Assembly: GCF_026162425.1 (NCBI RefSeq)
Contig: NZ_JAOBQJ010000005.1
Location: 504,638-568,637, forward strand
From: Flexivirga meconopsidis
GTDB lineage: Bacteria; Actinomycetota; Actinomycetes; Actinomycetales; Dermatophilaceae
Reading direction: 5' to 3'
Length of the DNA: 64,000 nucleotides
Shown here: in pieces, positions 54,906 to 63,777 of the stretch
How the letters are laid out: every line of letters begins with the position of its first letter
How positions within the stretch are numbered: position 1 is the first letter of the stretch
Program-made: the position numbers and the translations under genes
Notes under the pieces: model-generated
The model's database searches: none
Told to the model about the DNA's origin: nothing
Seen by the model: only the letters and a program-made list of their open reading frames with translations

Positions 54906-55005
54906 AAGAACCTCCGGAGTCGTCGAATTGGCCTGCTGTAGTGTAGACGGCTGGGTCTGCCCCGATGCCAAGCCTGCCCGTCCGCACAACCCTCCGGAGG
55001 CTCGA
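54906..55005. promoter_or_regulatory. Divergent promoter region, acp / pseH
   Basis: This 100-bp spacer drives two divergent operons. Both first genes start at TTG, and both ribosome-binding sites lie in the same word: CCTCCGGAG at 54911-54919 (minus-strand SD) and again at 54991-54999 (plus-strand SD). Its core CTCCGGAG is palindromic. The middle is relatively AT-rich (GTAGTGTAGAC near 54939-54949) and probably holds the promoters; TACACT on the minus strand is a fair -10 without a clear -35. Confidence 0.45.
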
Positions 55006-55518
55006 TTGCTTCGCCCCGCCACCGACGCGGACAAGGAGCTGGTGCGCGTATGGCGGAACCACCCCGACGTGCGCGCGGTCTCGCTCAATCGTGAGCTCAT
55101 CTCCCCTGCCGAGCACGACGCCTATTGGCAATCGCTCCAGGGCAATCGCGCCCGCAAGGTGTTCATCTACGAGCGCGGTGGCGCTCCGGCCGGCGTGGTG
55201 ACCTTCTTCGACATCGACGACGACGCCAAGACCGCGATGTGGGGCTACTACCTCGACAACGAGGGCCTCGGCGCGCGCGGCGAGTTGCTGCCGGCCTGGA
55301 TCACGATCCAGCGCGAGGCGGTGAAGTTCGCCTTCGCGCGGCCGGACGCGGGCCTCGGCCTCGACGAGCTCTACGGCGAGGTGCTCGACGTCAACGAGGC
55401 GGTCCGCCGCATGAACACCCGCAACGGGTTCGAGGAGATCGACACGCAGGAGCGGGAGATCGCCGGTGAACCCACCGTCGTGCACACCATCCGACGCAGG
55501 AGACAGCCGAATGACTGA
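55006..55518 (+). CDS. pseH: PseH-like nucleotide-sugar N-acyltransferase
   Basis: Protein of 170 residues from TTG 55006 (MLRPATDADKELVRVWRNHPDVRAVSLN). It is a GNAT of the PseH type: WRNHP early, EHDAYWQSLQGN, GVVTFFDIDDDAKTAMWGYYLD and LYGEVLDVNEAVRRMNTRNGF. PseH acetylates the 4-amino group of UDP-4-amino-4,6-dideoxy-L-AltNAc in pseudaminic acid synthesis. CGGAGG lies 5 nt before the TTG. It overlaps pseI by 8 bp. The nearby dedicated ACP suggests a non-acetyl acyl donor could be used. Confidence 0.82.
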   Translation: MLRPATDADKELVRVWRNHPDVRAVSLNRELISPAEHDAYWQSLQGNRARKVFIYERGGAPAGVVTFFDIDDDAKTAMWGYYLDNEGLGARGELLPAWITIQREAVKFAFARPDAGLGLDELYGEVLDVNEAVRRMNTRNGFEEIDTQEREIAGEPTVVHTIRRRRQPND

Positions 55519-56575
55519 GATGACCTTCCCCGACATCAAGATCGGCAAGCACCAGATCGGCCCGGACCACCGGCCGTTCATCATCGCCGAGGTGTCCGGC
55601 AACCATGACGGCTCGCTGGACAAGGCGCTCGACATCGTCCGGATGGTTGCCGATTCCGGCGCGCAGGCGGTCAAGCTGCAGACCTACAAACCGGAGACGA
55701 TCACCATCGACTCCGACGCACCGGACTTCCGCCTGTCCGACGGGCACGAGCTGTGGGGCGGTCGCACCCTGTGGGACCTCTACCAGGAGGCGCACACCCC
55801 GTGGGAGTGGCACGAGCCGATCTTCGAGCTGGCCAATTCCCTTGGCCTGGAGTGCTTTTCGTCCCCGTTCGACCCGACGGCCGTCGACCTGCTGGAGTCG
55901 CTGGACACCCCGGCATACAAGATCGCCTCGTCCGAGATCGTCGACCTGCCGCTGATCCGCCTTGCCGCGAGCAAGGGCAAGCCGATCATCATCTCGACCG
56001 GCATGGCGTCGATCAGCGAGATCGACGCAGCCGTCACCGCAGCGCGCAGCACCGGCAACGAGCAGATCATCGTGCTGTCCTGCACCGCGGACTACCCGGC
56101 TGACCCCGAGGAGTCCAACCTGCGCGGCATCCCGGTGCTGCGCGACGCGTTCGGGGCGCACATCGGCCTGTCCGACCACACCCCCGGCATCGGTGCCCCG
56201 CTCGCCGCGGTCGCACTCGGCGCCGTCGTGGTCGAAAAGCACGTCACACTGGCCCGCGAGGGCGGCGGTGTCGACTCGTCGTTCTCCCTCGAACCGGCCG
56301 AACTCGCAAGTCTGGTGCGCGAGTCCGAGGTCGCCTGGCAGTGCCTGGGTCAGCCGACGATCGGCGCCAAGGAGAGCGAGCGCGAGGGGCTGCGCTTCCG
56401 TCGTTCGCTGTATGTCGTGCAGGACGTGCGCGCCGGTGACCGGGTGACCACGCGGAACGTCCGCTCCATCCGCCCGGCCGGCGGCCTGGCGCCCGACCTG
56501 TTCGACGTGGTCGACGGGCGCACCTTCAGCACGGACGTCGCACGGGGCACCGCCCTGACCTGGGACCTGGTCTGA
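55511..56575 (+). CDS. pseI: Pseudaminic-acid-type synthase (NeuB/PseI family)
   Basis: Protein of 354 residues condensing phosphoenolpyruvate with a 6-carbon diamino sugar to make a nonulosonic acid. The opening RPFIIAEVSGNHDGSLDKALDIV, LQTYKPETITID and especially GRTLWDLYQEAHTPWEWHEPIF point to PseI rather than NeuB. ECFSSPFDPTAVDLLESL, KIASSEIVDLPLI and ISTGMAS are the TIM-barrel core; the C-terminal SAF (antifreeze-like) domain is at about 295-354 (RSLYVVQDVRAGDRVTTRNVRSIRP). pseB, pseC, pseG and pseF are not in the window and must lie elsewhere, or beyond its right edge. Confidence 0.9.
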   Translation: MTEMTFPDIKIGKHQIGPDHRPFIIAEVSGNHDGSLDKALDIVRMVADSGAQAVKLQTYKPETITIDSDAPDFRLSDGHELWGGRTLWDLYQEAHTPWEWHEPIFELANSLGLECFSSPFDPTAVDLLESLDTPAYKIASSEIVDLPLIRLAASKGKPIIISTGMASISEIDAAVTAARSTGNEQIIVLSCTADYPADPEESNLRGIPVLRDAFGAHIGLSDHTPGIGAPLAAVALGAVVVEKHVTLAREGGGVDSSFSLEPAELASLVRESEVAWQCLGQPTIGAKESEREGLRFRRSLYVVQDVRAGDRVTTRNVRSIRPAGGLAPDLFDVVDGRTFSTDVARGTALTWDLV

Positions 56576-56579
56576 CTCG

Positions 56580-58895
56580 ATGGCGCAGCCACCCCGCCTG
56601 TCCGTGGTCGTCCCGTTCTACGGCGTACAGGACTACATCGGCGACTGCCTGGCGTCGGTCCGCGACCAGAGCTTCCGCGACATCGAGGTGCTCATGGTCG
56701 ACGACGGGTCGCCCGACGGCAGCCGCGCCATCGCCGAGGAGTATGCCGCGCAGGACTCGCGATTCCGGCTGATCACGCGGGAGAACGGCGGCCTCGGCCC
56801 CGCCCGCAACACCGGCACCGAGCAGGCCGTCGGCGAGTACCTCACGTTCGTCGACAGCGACGACCTGATCGCCCAGCAGGCGTTCGAGCGGATGGTGGGC
56901 TGCCTGGACCGCACCGGATCGTCGTTCGTGCTGTGCAACGCCCGCCGGTTCAGCCGCACCTCGGGTGTCCGGCAGAGCTGGACGCACCAGAAGATCTGCG
57001 CGAAGCCGCGCCTCGGCACCCACATCTACGAGTTCCCCGAGTTGATCCGGGACCGGATGGTCTGGAACAAGGTCTACCGCCGCAGCTTCTGGGACGAGCA
57101 CGGCTACGAGTTCCCGGCGATCCGCTACGAGGACTACCCGGTGACGCTGCCCGCGCACCTGGCCGCGCTCACCGTCGACGTGCTCAGCCTGCACGGTTAC
57201 TACTGGCGCGAGCGGGAGTCCGGCGACTCGATCACCCAGCAGGCGTTCGCCTACGACAACCTGCTGGACCGGGTGGTCTCGGCCGAGCTCGTGCTGGACG
57301 ATGTCGAGCGTCACGGCACCCCGAGCATCCGGGACGCCCTGCAGCGCTACCTGGCCGAGATCGACCTGGTGGCGCTTGCGCAGGCATTCGCGGTCGTGCC
57401 GGACGAGGACGTCGACCGGCTGCTCACCCTCGGCCACCGGCTCGCCGACCGGCTGGTCTCGCAGGTCGGCAACCGGCCCCGCTTCGACCAGATCCAGTTT
57501 GCCGCGCTGCGCGCCGACGACGTGCCCCTGCTGCGGGAGTTGGCGCAGTTCCGCGCCGACGGCGGACTGGTCGGTGGCGTGCGCGCCACCCGCCGTCCGC
57601 TGCGCCCGTGGCGGTATGACGCCAGCTTCCCCGGACGCGGCAGATCCGATGCGCCGCTCGCGGCATACACCTTCCCGGTCACCGCGCTCACGCTACGCAC
57701 CACCGTGACCGGACTCGCCTTCGCCGGCCGCACCCTGCAGGTCGACGGCACCGCGGAGATCAACCACCTGGAGACCGGCGCGGACTCGGGCCTGACTGTC
57801 AACCTGGTCAACGGCGTCGACCGGCACCCGTTGCCGGTGACCCGGTACCGGACGCTGGACCAGCACGCCAGCCAGTCACTGGTGGGCTTCCGCGCCGATG
57901 TCGATCTGGACGCGATCGAGGCATCCGGCCCGCTGCTGTGGCCGCTGCGCTTCGAGGTGGAGCAGCGGGTCGGCTCCATGCGCCGGGTCGGCCCGCTGCG
58001 CACGCTGCGGGACGGCAGCCCGGCATACCCGCCGATGCTGGCGCTACGGCCGGGCGAATGGGTCGCACCGGGCAAGGCGCGCGGCGACATCCTCGCGATC
58101 CGCCGTGAACTCGACCCGACCACGCTGGTGTCGGTCCAGCGGGTCGGCGACCGGCTCCGGGTCGAGGCGCTCGTGCCCGAACGCTGCCGCTTCGCCACGC
58201 TGCGGGTCGACCGGCCGCAGTCGATCGGCCCGGTCGAGGTCGACGGCGAGGTCACCGACGAAGGCAGCGCCAGTCGCGTGGTGGCCTGGCTCGACCCGGC
58301 GGCGGTGACCGCAGGGGACACTCCGGACGACCCGTTCACCCAGCGAGCGACCCGGCGGCTGACGCTGGTCACCGATGCCGGCGACTTCCCGCTGCTGTGG
58401 CCGGACTACGCCGTCGACGTGGTCGCACCGGCCGGCGACACCCCGGTGACGATGACCCGATCAGCCTACGGCGCGGCCGTGCTCGTGCACGGGCCGGCCC
58501 TCCCGATCGCCGAGCGCGCCGCACTGCAGGACGGCGCCATCAAGGTCTCCGGCAGGTGGTGGAGCTCGCGCCGGCCGGACCTGATCACCTGGCGCCGTTA
58601 CCTGCCCAACTCCGACGACCACGTCGACGTCCCGGCCGACCTCACAGTCGACCCGGGCGGCGCCTGGGCCGCTCGCGCCGACCTCGCCGATCTGGTGCCC
58701 CCGGAGGGCACCGTCCCGCTGCAGCCGGGTGGACCGGCCGCCGACTGGGTGCTGTTCGCCGGTGCCGGCGACACCGCCGACGCGGTCTTCGCGACACCGT
58801 CCCTGGCGATGGGCCTGCCCCTCGTCAGCGCCGTGCAGGATCGGCACCTGCAGGTCATCACCCACGCGGCCACCGCCCGAGTGCGGGTGAGGTGA
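56580..58895 (+). CDS. GT2 glycosyltransferase with large C-terminal region
   Basis: Protein of 771 residues. An N-terminal GT2/GT-A domain (about 1-310) shows LSVVVPFYGVQDYIGDCLASV, VDDGSPDGSRAIAEEY, NGGLGPARNTG and the metal-binding FVDSDDLI. Its acceptor half has VWNKVYRRSFWDEHGYEFP and YEDYPVT, as in teichoic-acid and capsule GT2 enzymes (TarQ/TagF-like families). Residues about 350-771 are beta-rich and repetitive, like the extra domains of wall-polymer transferases. It is 4 bp after pseI and 3 bp before the NHWYG gene, so it probably works on the pse-type polymer. Confidence 0.87.
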   Translation: MAQPPRLSVVVPFYGVQDYIGDCLASVRDQSFRDIEVLMVDDGSPDGSRAIAEEYAAQDSRFRLITRENGGLGPARNTGTEQAVGEYLTFVDSDDLIAQQAFERMVGCLDRTGSSFVLCNARRFSRTSGVRQSWTHQKICAKPRLGTHIYEFPELIRDRMVWNKVYRRSFWDEHGYEFPAIRYEDYPVTLPAHLAALTVDVLSLHGYYWRERESGDSITQQAFAYDNLLDRVVSAELVLDDVERHGTPSIRDALQRYLAEIDLVALAQAFAVVPDEDVDRLLTLGHRLADRLVSQVGNRPRFDQIQFAALRADDVPLLRELAQFRADGGLVGGVRATRRPLRPWRYDASFPGRGRSDAPLAAYTFPVTALTLRTTVTGLAFAGRTLQVDGTAEINHLETGADSGLTVNLVNGVDRHPLPVTRYRTLDQHASQSLVGFRADVDLDAIEASGPLLWPLRFEVEQRVGSMRRVGPLRTLRDGSPAYPPMLALRPGEWVAPGKARGDILAIRRELDPTTLVSVQRVGDRLRVEALVPERCRFATLRVDRPQSIGPVEVDGEVTDEGSASRVVAWLDPAAVTAGDTPDDPFTQRATRRLTLVTDAGDFPLLWPDYAVDVVAPAGDTPVTMTRSAYGAAVLVHGPALPIAERAALQDGAIKVSGRWWSSRRPDLITWRRYLPNSDDHVDVPADLTVDPGGAWAARADLADLVPPEGTVPLQPGGPAADWVLFAGAGDTADAVFATPSLAMGLPLVSAVQDRHLQVITHAATARVRVR

Positions 58896-58898
58896 CCC

Positions 58899-59726
58899 AT
58901 GCACCCACACAATCATTGGTATGGCGGGGGCCACGTGCTGCTCACCCACGCCCTGGGCAAACGGCGCTGGACCGTGCCGAGCATCGCCGGTCATCTGCAG
59001 CACGAGTGGGACATCGCGCAGGTCTGCGAGGGCGACCGGGCGCTCAACCCGAGTCTGACGGCATACCTGTGGAGCAGCGGCAGCCGTCGCCGCCGGGCCG
59101 CCACGGGGCTGCGCAATCACGTGGTCATCGGCGCACCCTGGCTCTACCTGCGCGACCTGGATCCCAAGCTGCTGACGCTGGAGCTGAGCGCGGCCGACGA
59201 GTTGAAGATCGCGATGGGCGGCACGGACCCGCGCCCCAAGGCACCGACGCCGCCGACCGGTGATCTGGTGCTGTTCGCCGAGCACGGGCTGGACGGCGAG
59301 TTCGCCGCCCGCCGGCTGGCCGCGCAGGTGCGCGAGCAGGAGGACGGCGCGGTGACGGTCGCGCTCAGTCATCGCGACTTCGCGGTGCCCGCGGTGCGCG
59401 CGGTCTACCGGGAGGCCGGCTTCACAGCGCACGATCTGGGCCCGCTGCCGGACGCATCGGGCACGCCGCAGCCGCGCTACCTCGACCGACTCCAGCAGCT
59501 GCTGACCGGCCATCGCCGGGCCGGCGCCAATGCCGCCCGGTCGGAGTTGCTCTACGCGGCCGACCTCGACCTGCCCGTGCGCGTCTTCGGCACGGTGCCA
59601 CCCGCGCTCCGGCCGCTCACCGCACCGGCCGATGCCGCAGCCTTCGCCGCGGACGAACTCGGCAGGGAGTTCCTGCTGAGCCCCGCGGAGCTCAAGGACG
59701 TTCTGGAATGGAGTGGACGTGTCTGA
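58899..59726 (+). CDS. NHWYG-family protein, paralogue 1
   Basis: Protein of 275 residues, MHPHNHWYGGGHVLLTHAL. I do not recognise the family, but two relatives follow in this window (62914 and 63764). Shared points are NHWYG at the N-terminus, a QHEWD / QHGW element near 35, VVIGAPWLYL near 85 and a C-terminal DELGREFLLSPAELKDVLEW. The pattern (QH, GAP, mid-protein FAEHG or FHG) recalls GT-B glycosyltransferases of the capsule/teichoic type, by inference only. It is shorter than paralogue 2 in its middle. Overlaps the next gene by a few bp. Confidence 0.7.
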   Translation: MHPHNHWYGGGHVLLTHALGKRRWTVPSIAGHLQHEWDIAQVCEGDRALNPSLTAYLWSSGSRRRRAATGLRNHVVIGAPWLYLRDLDPKLLTLELSAADELKIAMGGTDPRPKAPTPPTGDLVLFAEHGLDGEFAARRLAAQVREQEDGAVTVALSHRDFAVPAVRAVYREAGFTAHDLGPLPDASGTPQPRYLDRLQQLLTGHRRAGANAARSELLYAADLDLPVRVFGTVPPALRPLTAPADAAAFAADELGREFLLSPAELKDVLEWSGRV

Positions 59727-61194
59727 CCCGATCCAGTTGTTGCTCGACGATCTCGTGCCGCGTGCCACCGCCGGTTACACCGTCGGCGCCCTGCCGGCAC
59801 CGATCGAGCAGGCGCTGCGCGAGCGGTGCAGCGAGGTCGTCGAGCTGCCAACTCTCGACAGCGACGCGCAGGTGTCCCCCCGCGGCGTGATCGCGGTCGG
59901 CGACGTCGCACCGGGCGCCGGGCAGTCCGCGGCGCAGGCGTGGGCGCGAGCGGTCACCGATGCTGCGGGCCTGCTCGAAACCGGCGGCGTGCTGCTGGTC
60001 TTCGCACCCGCGCACAGCGTCTTCAGTGGCCTGGTCGACGGCTTCCGGGCGACCGGCGGCAGCGACCTGCGGCAGTCCACCCGCCGCTTCACCGAGCGCC
60101 TCACCGCGCTCGGTCTCGACCCCGCCGTGCACCTGATGTATGGCGATCCGGCCGCGCCGAGGGCGGTGCTGCGCGCGGACATCGCGGCCCGCGCCGGAGC
60201 CGGGTCGCTTGCCACCGTGCTGCTGGCCGAAGCACTCTCGGCGCCCGGCGCCGACGACGACACCTCGCCGCTGCCGCTGCTCAGCCCGGAGGAGGCGATC
60301 GACCACGCGGCCCGGGCGGGTGCGCTCCCGGAGATCGCCGGAGGGCTGATCGCCGCCGTGGGCGGCCGGGGCCGCGCCGTCTACGCCGTGACCTCCGACG
60401 CCCAGCCGGTGTGGGCCGACCCGGCCGACGACGGCGCGGTGTGGGTGACGTCCTACGGGTCGGTGCCGCGTGCCACGACCTTCGAACACACACTGCGCCG
60501 GTTGCTCGAACGCGGCGACCTGCCCGGCTTCCGCACCGAGGCCGCGCGGATCGGCACCTGGCTGCGCACCCACCCCGACGCCGCCGGACTCGACCGGGTC
60601 GCCTTCGACCGGTTGCTGGACGTCGACGGCGCCGCGCTCACCCCGGTCACCACGACCGCGACCAGCCCGGACCCGGCGTCGGCGGACCGGGAGGACGACA
60701 CCGTGCTGACCGGCGCCTGGCACCGCTTCCACTCCCGGCTCGGACCGCTGCGGTTCGATCTGCCGTGGCCGCAACTGACCACGGACGACGCCCTGATCAC
60801 CAGCTGGCTCGAGATGTCCGGTGTCGCCGGCGCACGGTCGGCCACGCTCCCCCACCCGGCGCCGACCAGCGTGGAGCGCGCGGTCGACGCCATCGACCGG
60901 GCGGTGGACCGAAATGCGTTGCTGGAGCAGCGAATTGCTGCGCTCACCGAGGTGCTCGAGCATCGCGACTCCCAGCTCATGGTGCGCGAGGCGAGCATCT
61001 ACCGCCTGCACACCCAGCTGCTCGACGCGATCGAGAAGGCCCAGGCCGCCGAGCGCGACACAGCGCAGGTGCGCGGCCGGTCGTCATACAAGCTGGCCCG
61101 CCGGCTCGAACTGCTCACTCAGCCCAAGCAGTTCGTGCGCGCGGCCGGCAACAAGCTGGAGAAGCAGGTGCGGACCATCCGCCGCATGCGCTGA
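59719..61194 (+). CDS. Large Rossmann-like protein with coiled-coil tail (B)
   Basis: Protein of about 491 residues from GTG 59719 (GGAG 5 nt upstream); GTG 59713 is the alternative. The N-terminus (about 1-230) has methyltransferase-like strands (SPRGVIAVGDVAPGAG, GGVLLVFAPAHSVFSGLVDGF). A phospho-acceptor or kinase-like motif is not seen. A coiled coil at about 395-450 (LLEQRIAALTEVLEHRDSQLMVREASIYRL) precedes RGRSSYKLARRLELLTQP, a basic S-x-x-Y-K tail common at the ends of envelope glycosyltransferases. It is the last gene of the pseH operon and ends before two hairpins. Confidence 0.7.
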   Translation: MSDPIQLLLDDLVPRATAGYTVGALPAPIEQALRERCSEVVELPTLDSDAQVSPRGVIAVGDVAPGAGQSAAQAWARAVTDAAGLLETGGVLLVFAPAHSVFSGLVDGFRATGGSDLRQSTRRFTERLTALGLDPAVHLMYGDPAAPRAVLRADIAARAGAGSLATVLLAEALSAPGADDDTSPLPLLSPEEAIDHAARAGALPEIAGGLIAAVGGRGRAVYAVTSDAQPVWADPADDGAVWVTSYGSVPRATTFEHTLRRLLERGDLPGFRTEAARIGTWLRTHPDAAGLDRVAFDRLLDVDGAALTPVTTTATSPDPASADREDDTVLTGAWHRFHSRLGPLRFDLPWPQLTTDDALITSWLEMSGVAGARSATLPHPAPTSVERAVDAIDRAVDRNALLEQRIAALTEVLEHRDSQLMVREASIYRLHTQLLDAIEKAQAAERDTAQVRGRSSYKLARRLELLTQPKQFVRAAGNKLEKQVRTIRRMR

Positions 61195-61202
61195 TGCCAT
61201 TT

Positions 61203-61249
61203 GGCCGTCCTTCGGCCGGGTGCGCTGAGGCGAGGATTCGTTCCTCAGC
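61203..61249. terminator. Hairpins between convergent operons
   Basis: Between the plus-strand operon ending at 61194 and the minus-strand gene ending at 61271, two inverted repeats occur: GGCCG/CGGCC (61203-61207, 61213-61217, loop TCCTT) and GCTGAGG/CCTCAGC (61224-61230, 61243-61249, 12-nt loop). Neither has a clear U-tract. Placement between converging genes suggests a bidirectional terminator. Confidence 0.6.
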
Positions 61250-61270
61250 TCCGCTGATGTCCTTTTGCCG

Positions 61271-62917
61271 TCAGAGCTTGTCGCGGGTGCGCGAGCGCAG
61301 ATTGCGCACCGGCCCGAGGATGACGTTGCCGGCGCGGTAGGTCAACGAGCGCCGGATGTCCTCGGCCCGGCTGCGCAGGATCTCCTGCCCGCGGGAGGCG
61401 TCGGCCAGTTGCCGCCGGTGCTGCTCCGCACGGGCCCGCATCTCGCGTTCGCGCACCGAGAGCCGCTGCTCGAACCACGCGGCCTTCGAGGCCAGCGCGG
61501 TGTTGGCGTGGGTCAGCCGCTCGACCACGGCGAGCAACCCCGGGATGTCGTATGCCGGCAGCGGCGTGTCCTGCCCGGTGGTCGGCACGGTGCGCCCGGT
61601 GGCGGCCTGCGGGTCGATGCCGGCCATGGCGACCAGGTTGCCGAGCATCGTCGCGTCGTCGATCGCGGCCGGCCACGGGTGCCGGGCGCCGCGCGCCCGC
61701 AGCGTGGCGACCAGGTCGGCGAGACCGGTGATCAGCGCGTCCTCGACCGGGGCCGACGTGTGCGCCGGTGCGATCACGACCAGATCGTCCGCGGTCCGCA
61801 GCACGTTGTCGGGTCGGACGTCGGCCACTTCGGCCGGCAGCACGCCGCCGTCGGCGCGCGAGCGGACGCCGTCGGCGAAGTCGCGCACTGCGACGCGCAG
61901 GGCGGTCAGGTCGCCGCCGGCGGCGGCGTCCAACAGGTCCTCCGAGACCAGGCGCGCGTCCTGCGGCACGTCGACGACCCGCTCGGTGCCGTCCTGCCCG
62001 ACGCGCCGCACGGCGCCCGGGCCGTCCTGCGTGTAGCTGACCACCGCGCCTTGCCCGCCGGACTCGGTCACCGTCGCGGTGCCCGCACGGGGCAGACCGG
62101 TCACGACATACCACCCCGAGGCGAAGTCGAGGAGGCGCCCGGCCAGCACCGCCGCCCGGGTGACCCGGGTCGGGTCCGCGCCGAGTTGCCGGTATGACGG
62201 CGACGCCAGCACCACGGCCTCCAGCACCTGGCGCAGCGCACCGGCGGGTGCCGGATCGACGGAGGCGAGCACGGTCGGTTGCTGCCAGTCCGGGAAGGCG
62301 GCCTCGACCCGCGCTGCGTCGTCGGCGGCGCACAGCTCTCGGACCGCCTCGAGGCTGCGCGGCCGGGAGGCGTCGAAGGTGGCGGTCACCGACCAGTCGG
62401 CGTCGGTGTCGGTGGTGTAGCGCGACCGCAGCGCGGTCATCCGCTGCAGGCCGAGCTCGTTCTCGATGCCGAGCAGGAGTCGGCCACCGTCCGCGACCAG
62501 CGTGCGGACGTCGTCGTACGCCGCCCGCCAGGTGACCGGCTCCGCCTCCAGCGACTGCACGGCGGCCAGATCGGCCAGCACGACGACGGCGTCGAAGGTG
62601 TCCTCGACCTGCGCGGCGCTGCCACAGACGACCTGCACGCCGGTCACGTCCTGCAGCAGCTCACCGACCGTCACCGCGTCCGGGATGGAGCGGGTGATCA
62701 CGGTCAGCGAGGGCGTCTCGTCGGCGAGTCCGGTGATCAGGTCCAGCGGCGCGGCACCGACGATCGCGACGCGACCCGCCCCGGACACCACCTCCCGGAC
62801 GAGCGCGCGCACCGCCGTCGAGGCACCGACGACCTGCCGGTCGAGGTCGGACCAGTGCTGCATGGCACCGGGCACCAACCGCACGTTCTCCGGGCGTCCG
62901 GTCTCGGTCGACGTCAT
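61271..62917 (-). CDS. Large Rossmann-like protein with coiled-coil tail (C)
   Basis: Protein of 548 residues (ATG 62917, MTSTETGRPENVRLVPG). The N-terminal methyltransferase-like region has GRVAIVGAAPLDLITGLADE, DTFDAVVVLADLAAV and GGRLLLGIENELGLQRM, the best-preserved SAM-type pattern of the three such proteins. The C-terminus has a coiled coil (about 470-520, RLSVREREMRARAEQHRRQLAD) then RSLTYRAGNVILGPVRNL, again an S-x-x-Y tail. The start overlaps the NHWYG paralogue-2 stop as ATGA (62914-62917), so the two types are coupled here just as at 59.7 kb. Confidence 0.75.
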   Translation of the reverse strand: MTSTETGRPENVRLVPGAMQHWSDLDRQVVGASTAVRALVREVVSGAGRVAIVGAAPLDLITGLADETPSLTVITRSIPDAVTVGELLQDVTGVQVVCGSAAQVEDTFDAVVVLADLAAVQSLEAEPVTWRAAYDDVRTLVADGGRLLLGIENELGLQRMTALRSRYTTDTDADWSVTATFDASRPRSLEAVRELCAADDAARVEAAFPDWQQPTVLASVDPAPAGALRQVLEAVVLASPSYRQLGADPTRVTRAAVLAGRLLDFASGWYVVTGLPRAGTATVTESGGQGAVVSYTQDGPGAVRRVGQDGTERVVDVPQDARLVSEDLLDAAAGGDLTALRVAVRDFADGVRSRADGGVLPAEVADVRPDNVLRTADDLVVIAPAHTSAPVEDALITGLADLVATLRARGARHPWPAAIDDATMLGNLVAMAGIDPQAATGRTVPTTGQDTPLPAYDIPGLLAVVERLTHANTALASKAAWFEQRLSVREREMRARAEQHRRQLADASRGQEILRSRAEDIRRSLTYRAGNVILGPVRNLRSRTRDKL

Positions 62918-63777
62918 GCGATCCCCTTGTCTTGGTTGGTCTGGAGCAGTTCCCACTCGTGCTGCCAGCCGAGCGCAAGCCGCAGCTCGTCCGGCGACAT
63001 GAGCGCGTCCCTGCCGAGCTCACGGTCGGCGGTGGCCTGCGCCGCGCCCGGGTCGAGGTGTTCACCGCGCATCTGCGGGAAGGTCCAGTCCAGCAGCGGC
63101 CCGCCGTCGAAGCCGGGCTTGACCCCGTGCATCTCCATCGGGTCGCCGTAAATGCCGCACTCCTTGCCCATCGCGGCTCCGTAGAAGGTCGCGGTCGCCA
63201 GCCGGTTGGAGCACAGCCGCTTGTGCCGCCGCACCTCGCGCAGCTGCTTGATCAGGAAGTCGGTGTCGCCGCCCTTCCAGAACTGGCCTCGGCGACCGTG
63301 GGTGATCACCCGGAAGCCGGCGTCTTCGTATTTGCGCCGGATCGCCGGGATCTCGTACTCCACGTAGTAGAGGCACATGGTGACCGGGCCGTCCTCGACC
63401 TCGTTGATCTGCGCGATCAGCCGGTCGTGGTCGCCGGAGACCGCTTCGTAGTCGATGGTGCCGTGGAACGGGTACCAGATCGTGCCCTCCGGCTCGGGGT
63501 CGTCCGGCGCCGGCGGCAGGAGCCGGTCCAGGTAGAGCATCGGTGCGCCGATCACCTGGTAGTCGCGCCAGCCGATCGCCTGCCCGCGCCGGCGACACAC
63601 GTCGGACCAGGCGTATTTGGTGAACCCGATCGGCGGCTGGTGCCCGAAACCGAACCCGTGCACGAACGTCCAGCCGTGCTGCACGACGCCTTCGATGCGC
63701 GGCGGCGCGTCGAAGTCGAAGCCGCAGTAGTCGGCCAGGATGTTGGCGTGGCCGTACCAGTGGTTACTGGAGTCCAC
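62914..63777 (-). CDS. NHWYG-family protein, paralogue 2
   Basis: Protein of 287 residues from GTG 63777 (MDSSNHWYGHANILADYCGF; GGAGGA 8 nt upstream). Same frame of motifs as paralogue 1: NHWYG, GVVQHGWTFVHGFG, YQVIGAPMLYLDRLL, then IWYPFHGTIDYE and CSNRLATATFYGAAMGKECGIYGDP, and a C-terminal FPQMRGEHLDPGAAQATADRELG. The QHGW, FHGT and S-N-R-x-A-T...FYGA..G blocks look like a GT-B donor half. Read from a stretch that overlaps the next gene's end by 14 bp. Function is unknown. Confidence 0.72.
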   Translation of the reverse strand: MDSSNHWYGHANILADYCGFDFDAPPRIEGVVQHGWTFVHGFGFGHQPPIGFTKYAWSDVCRRRGQAIGWRDYQVIGAPMLYLDRLLPPAPDDPEPEGTIWYPFHGTIDYEAVSGDHDRLIAQINEVEDGPVTMCLYYVEYEIPAIRRKYEDAGFRVITHGRRGQFWKGGDTDFLIKQLREVRRHKRLCSNRLATATFYGAAMGKECGIYGDPMEMHGVKPGFDGGPLLDWTFPQMRGEHLDPGAAQATADRELGRDALMSPDELRLALGWQHEWELLQTNQDKGIA

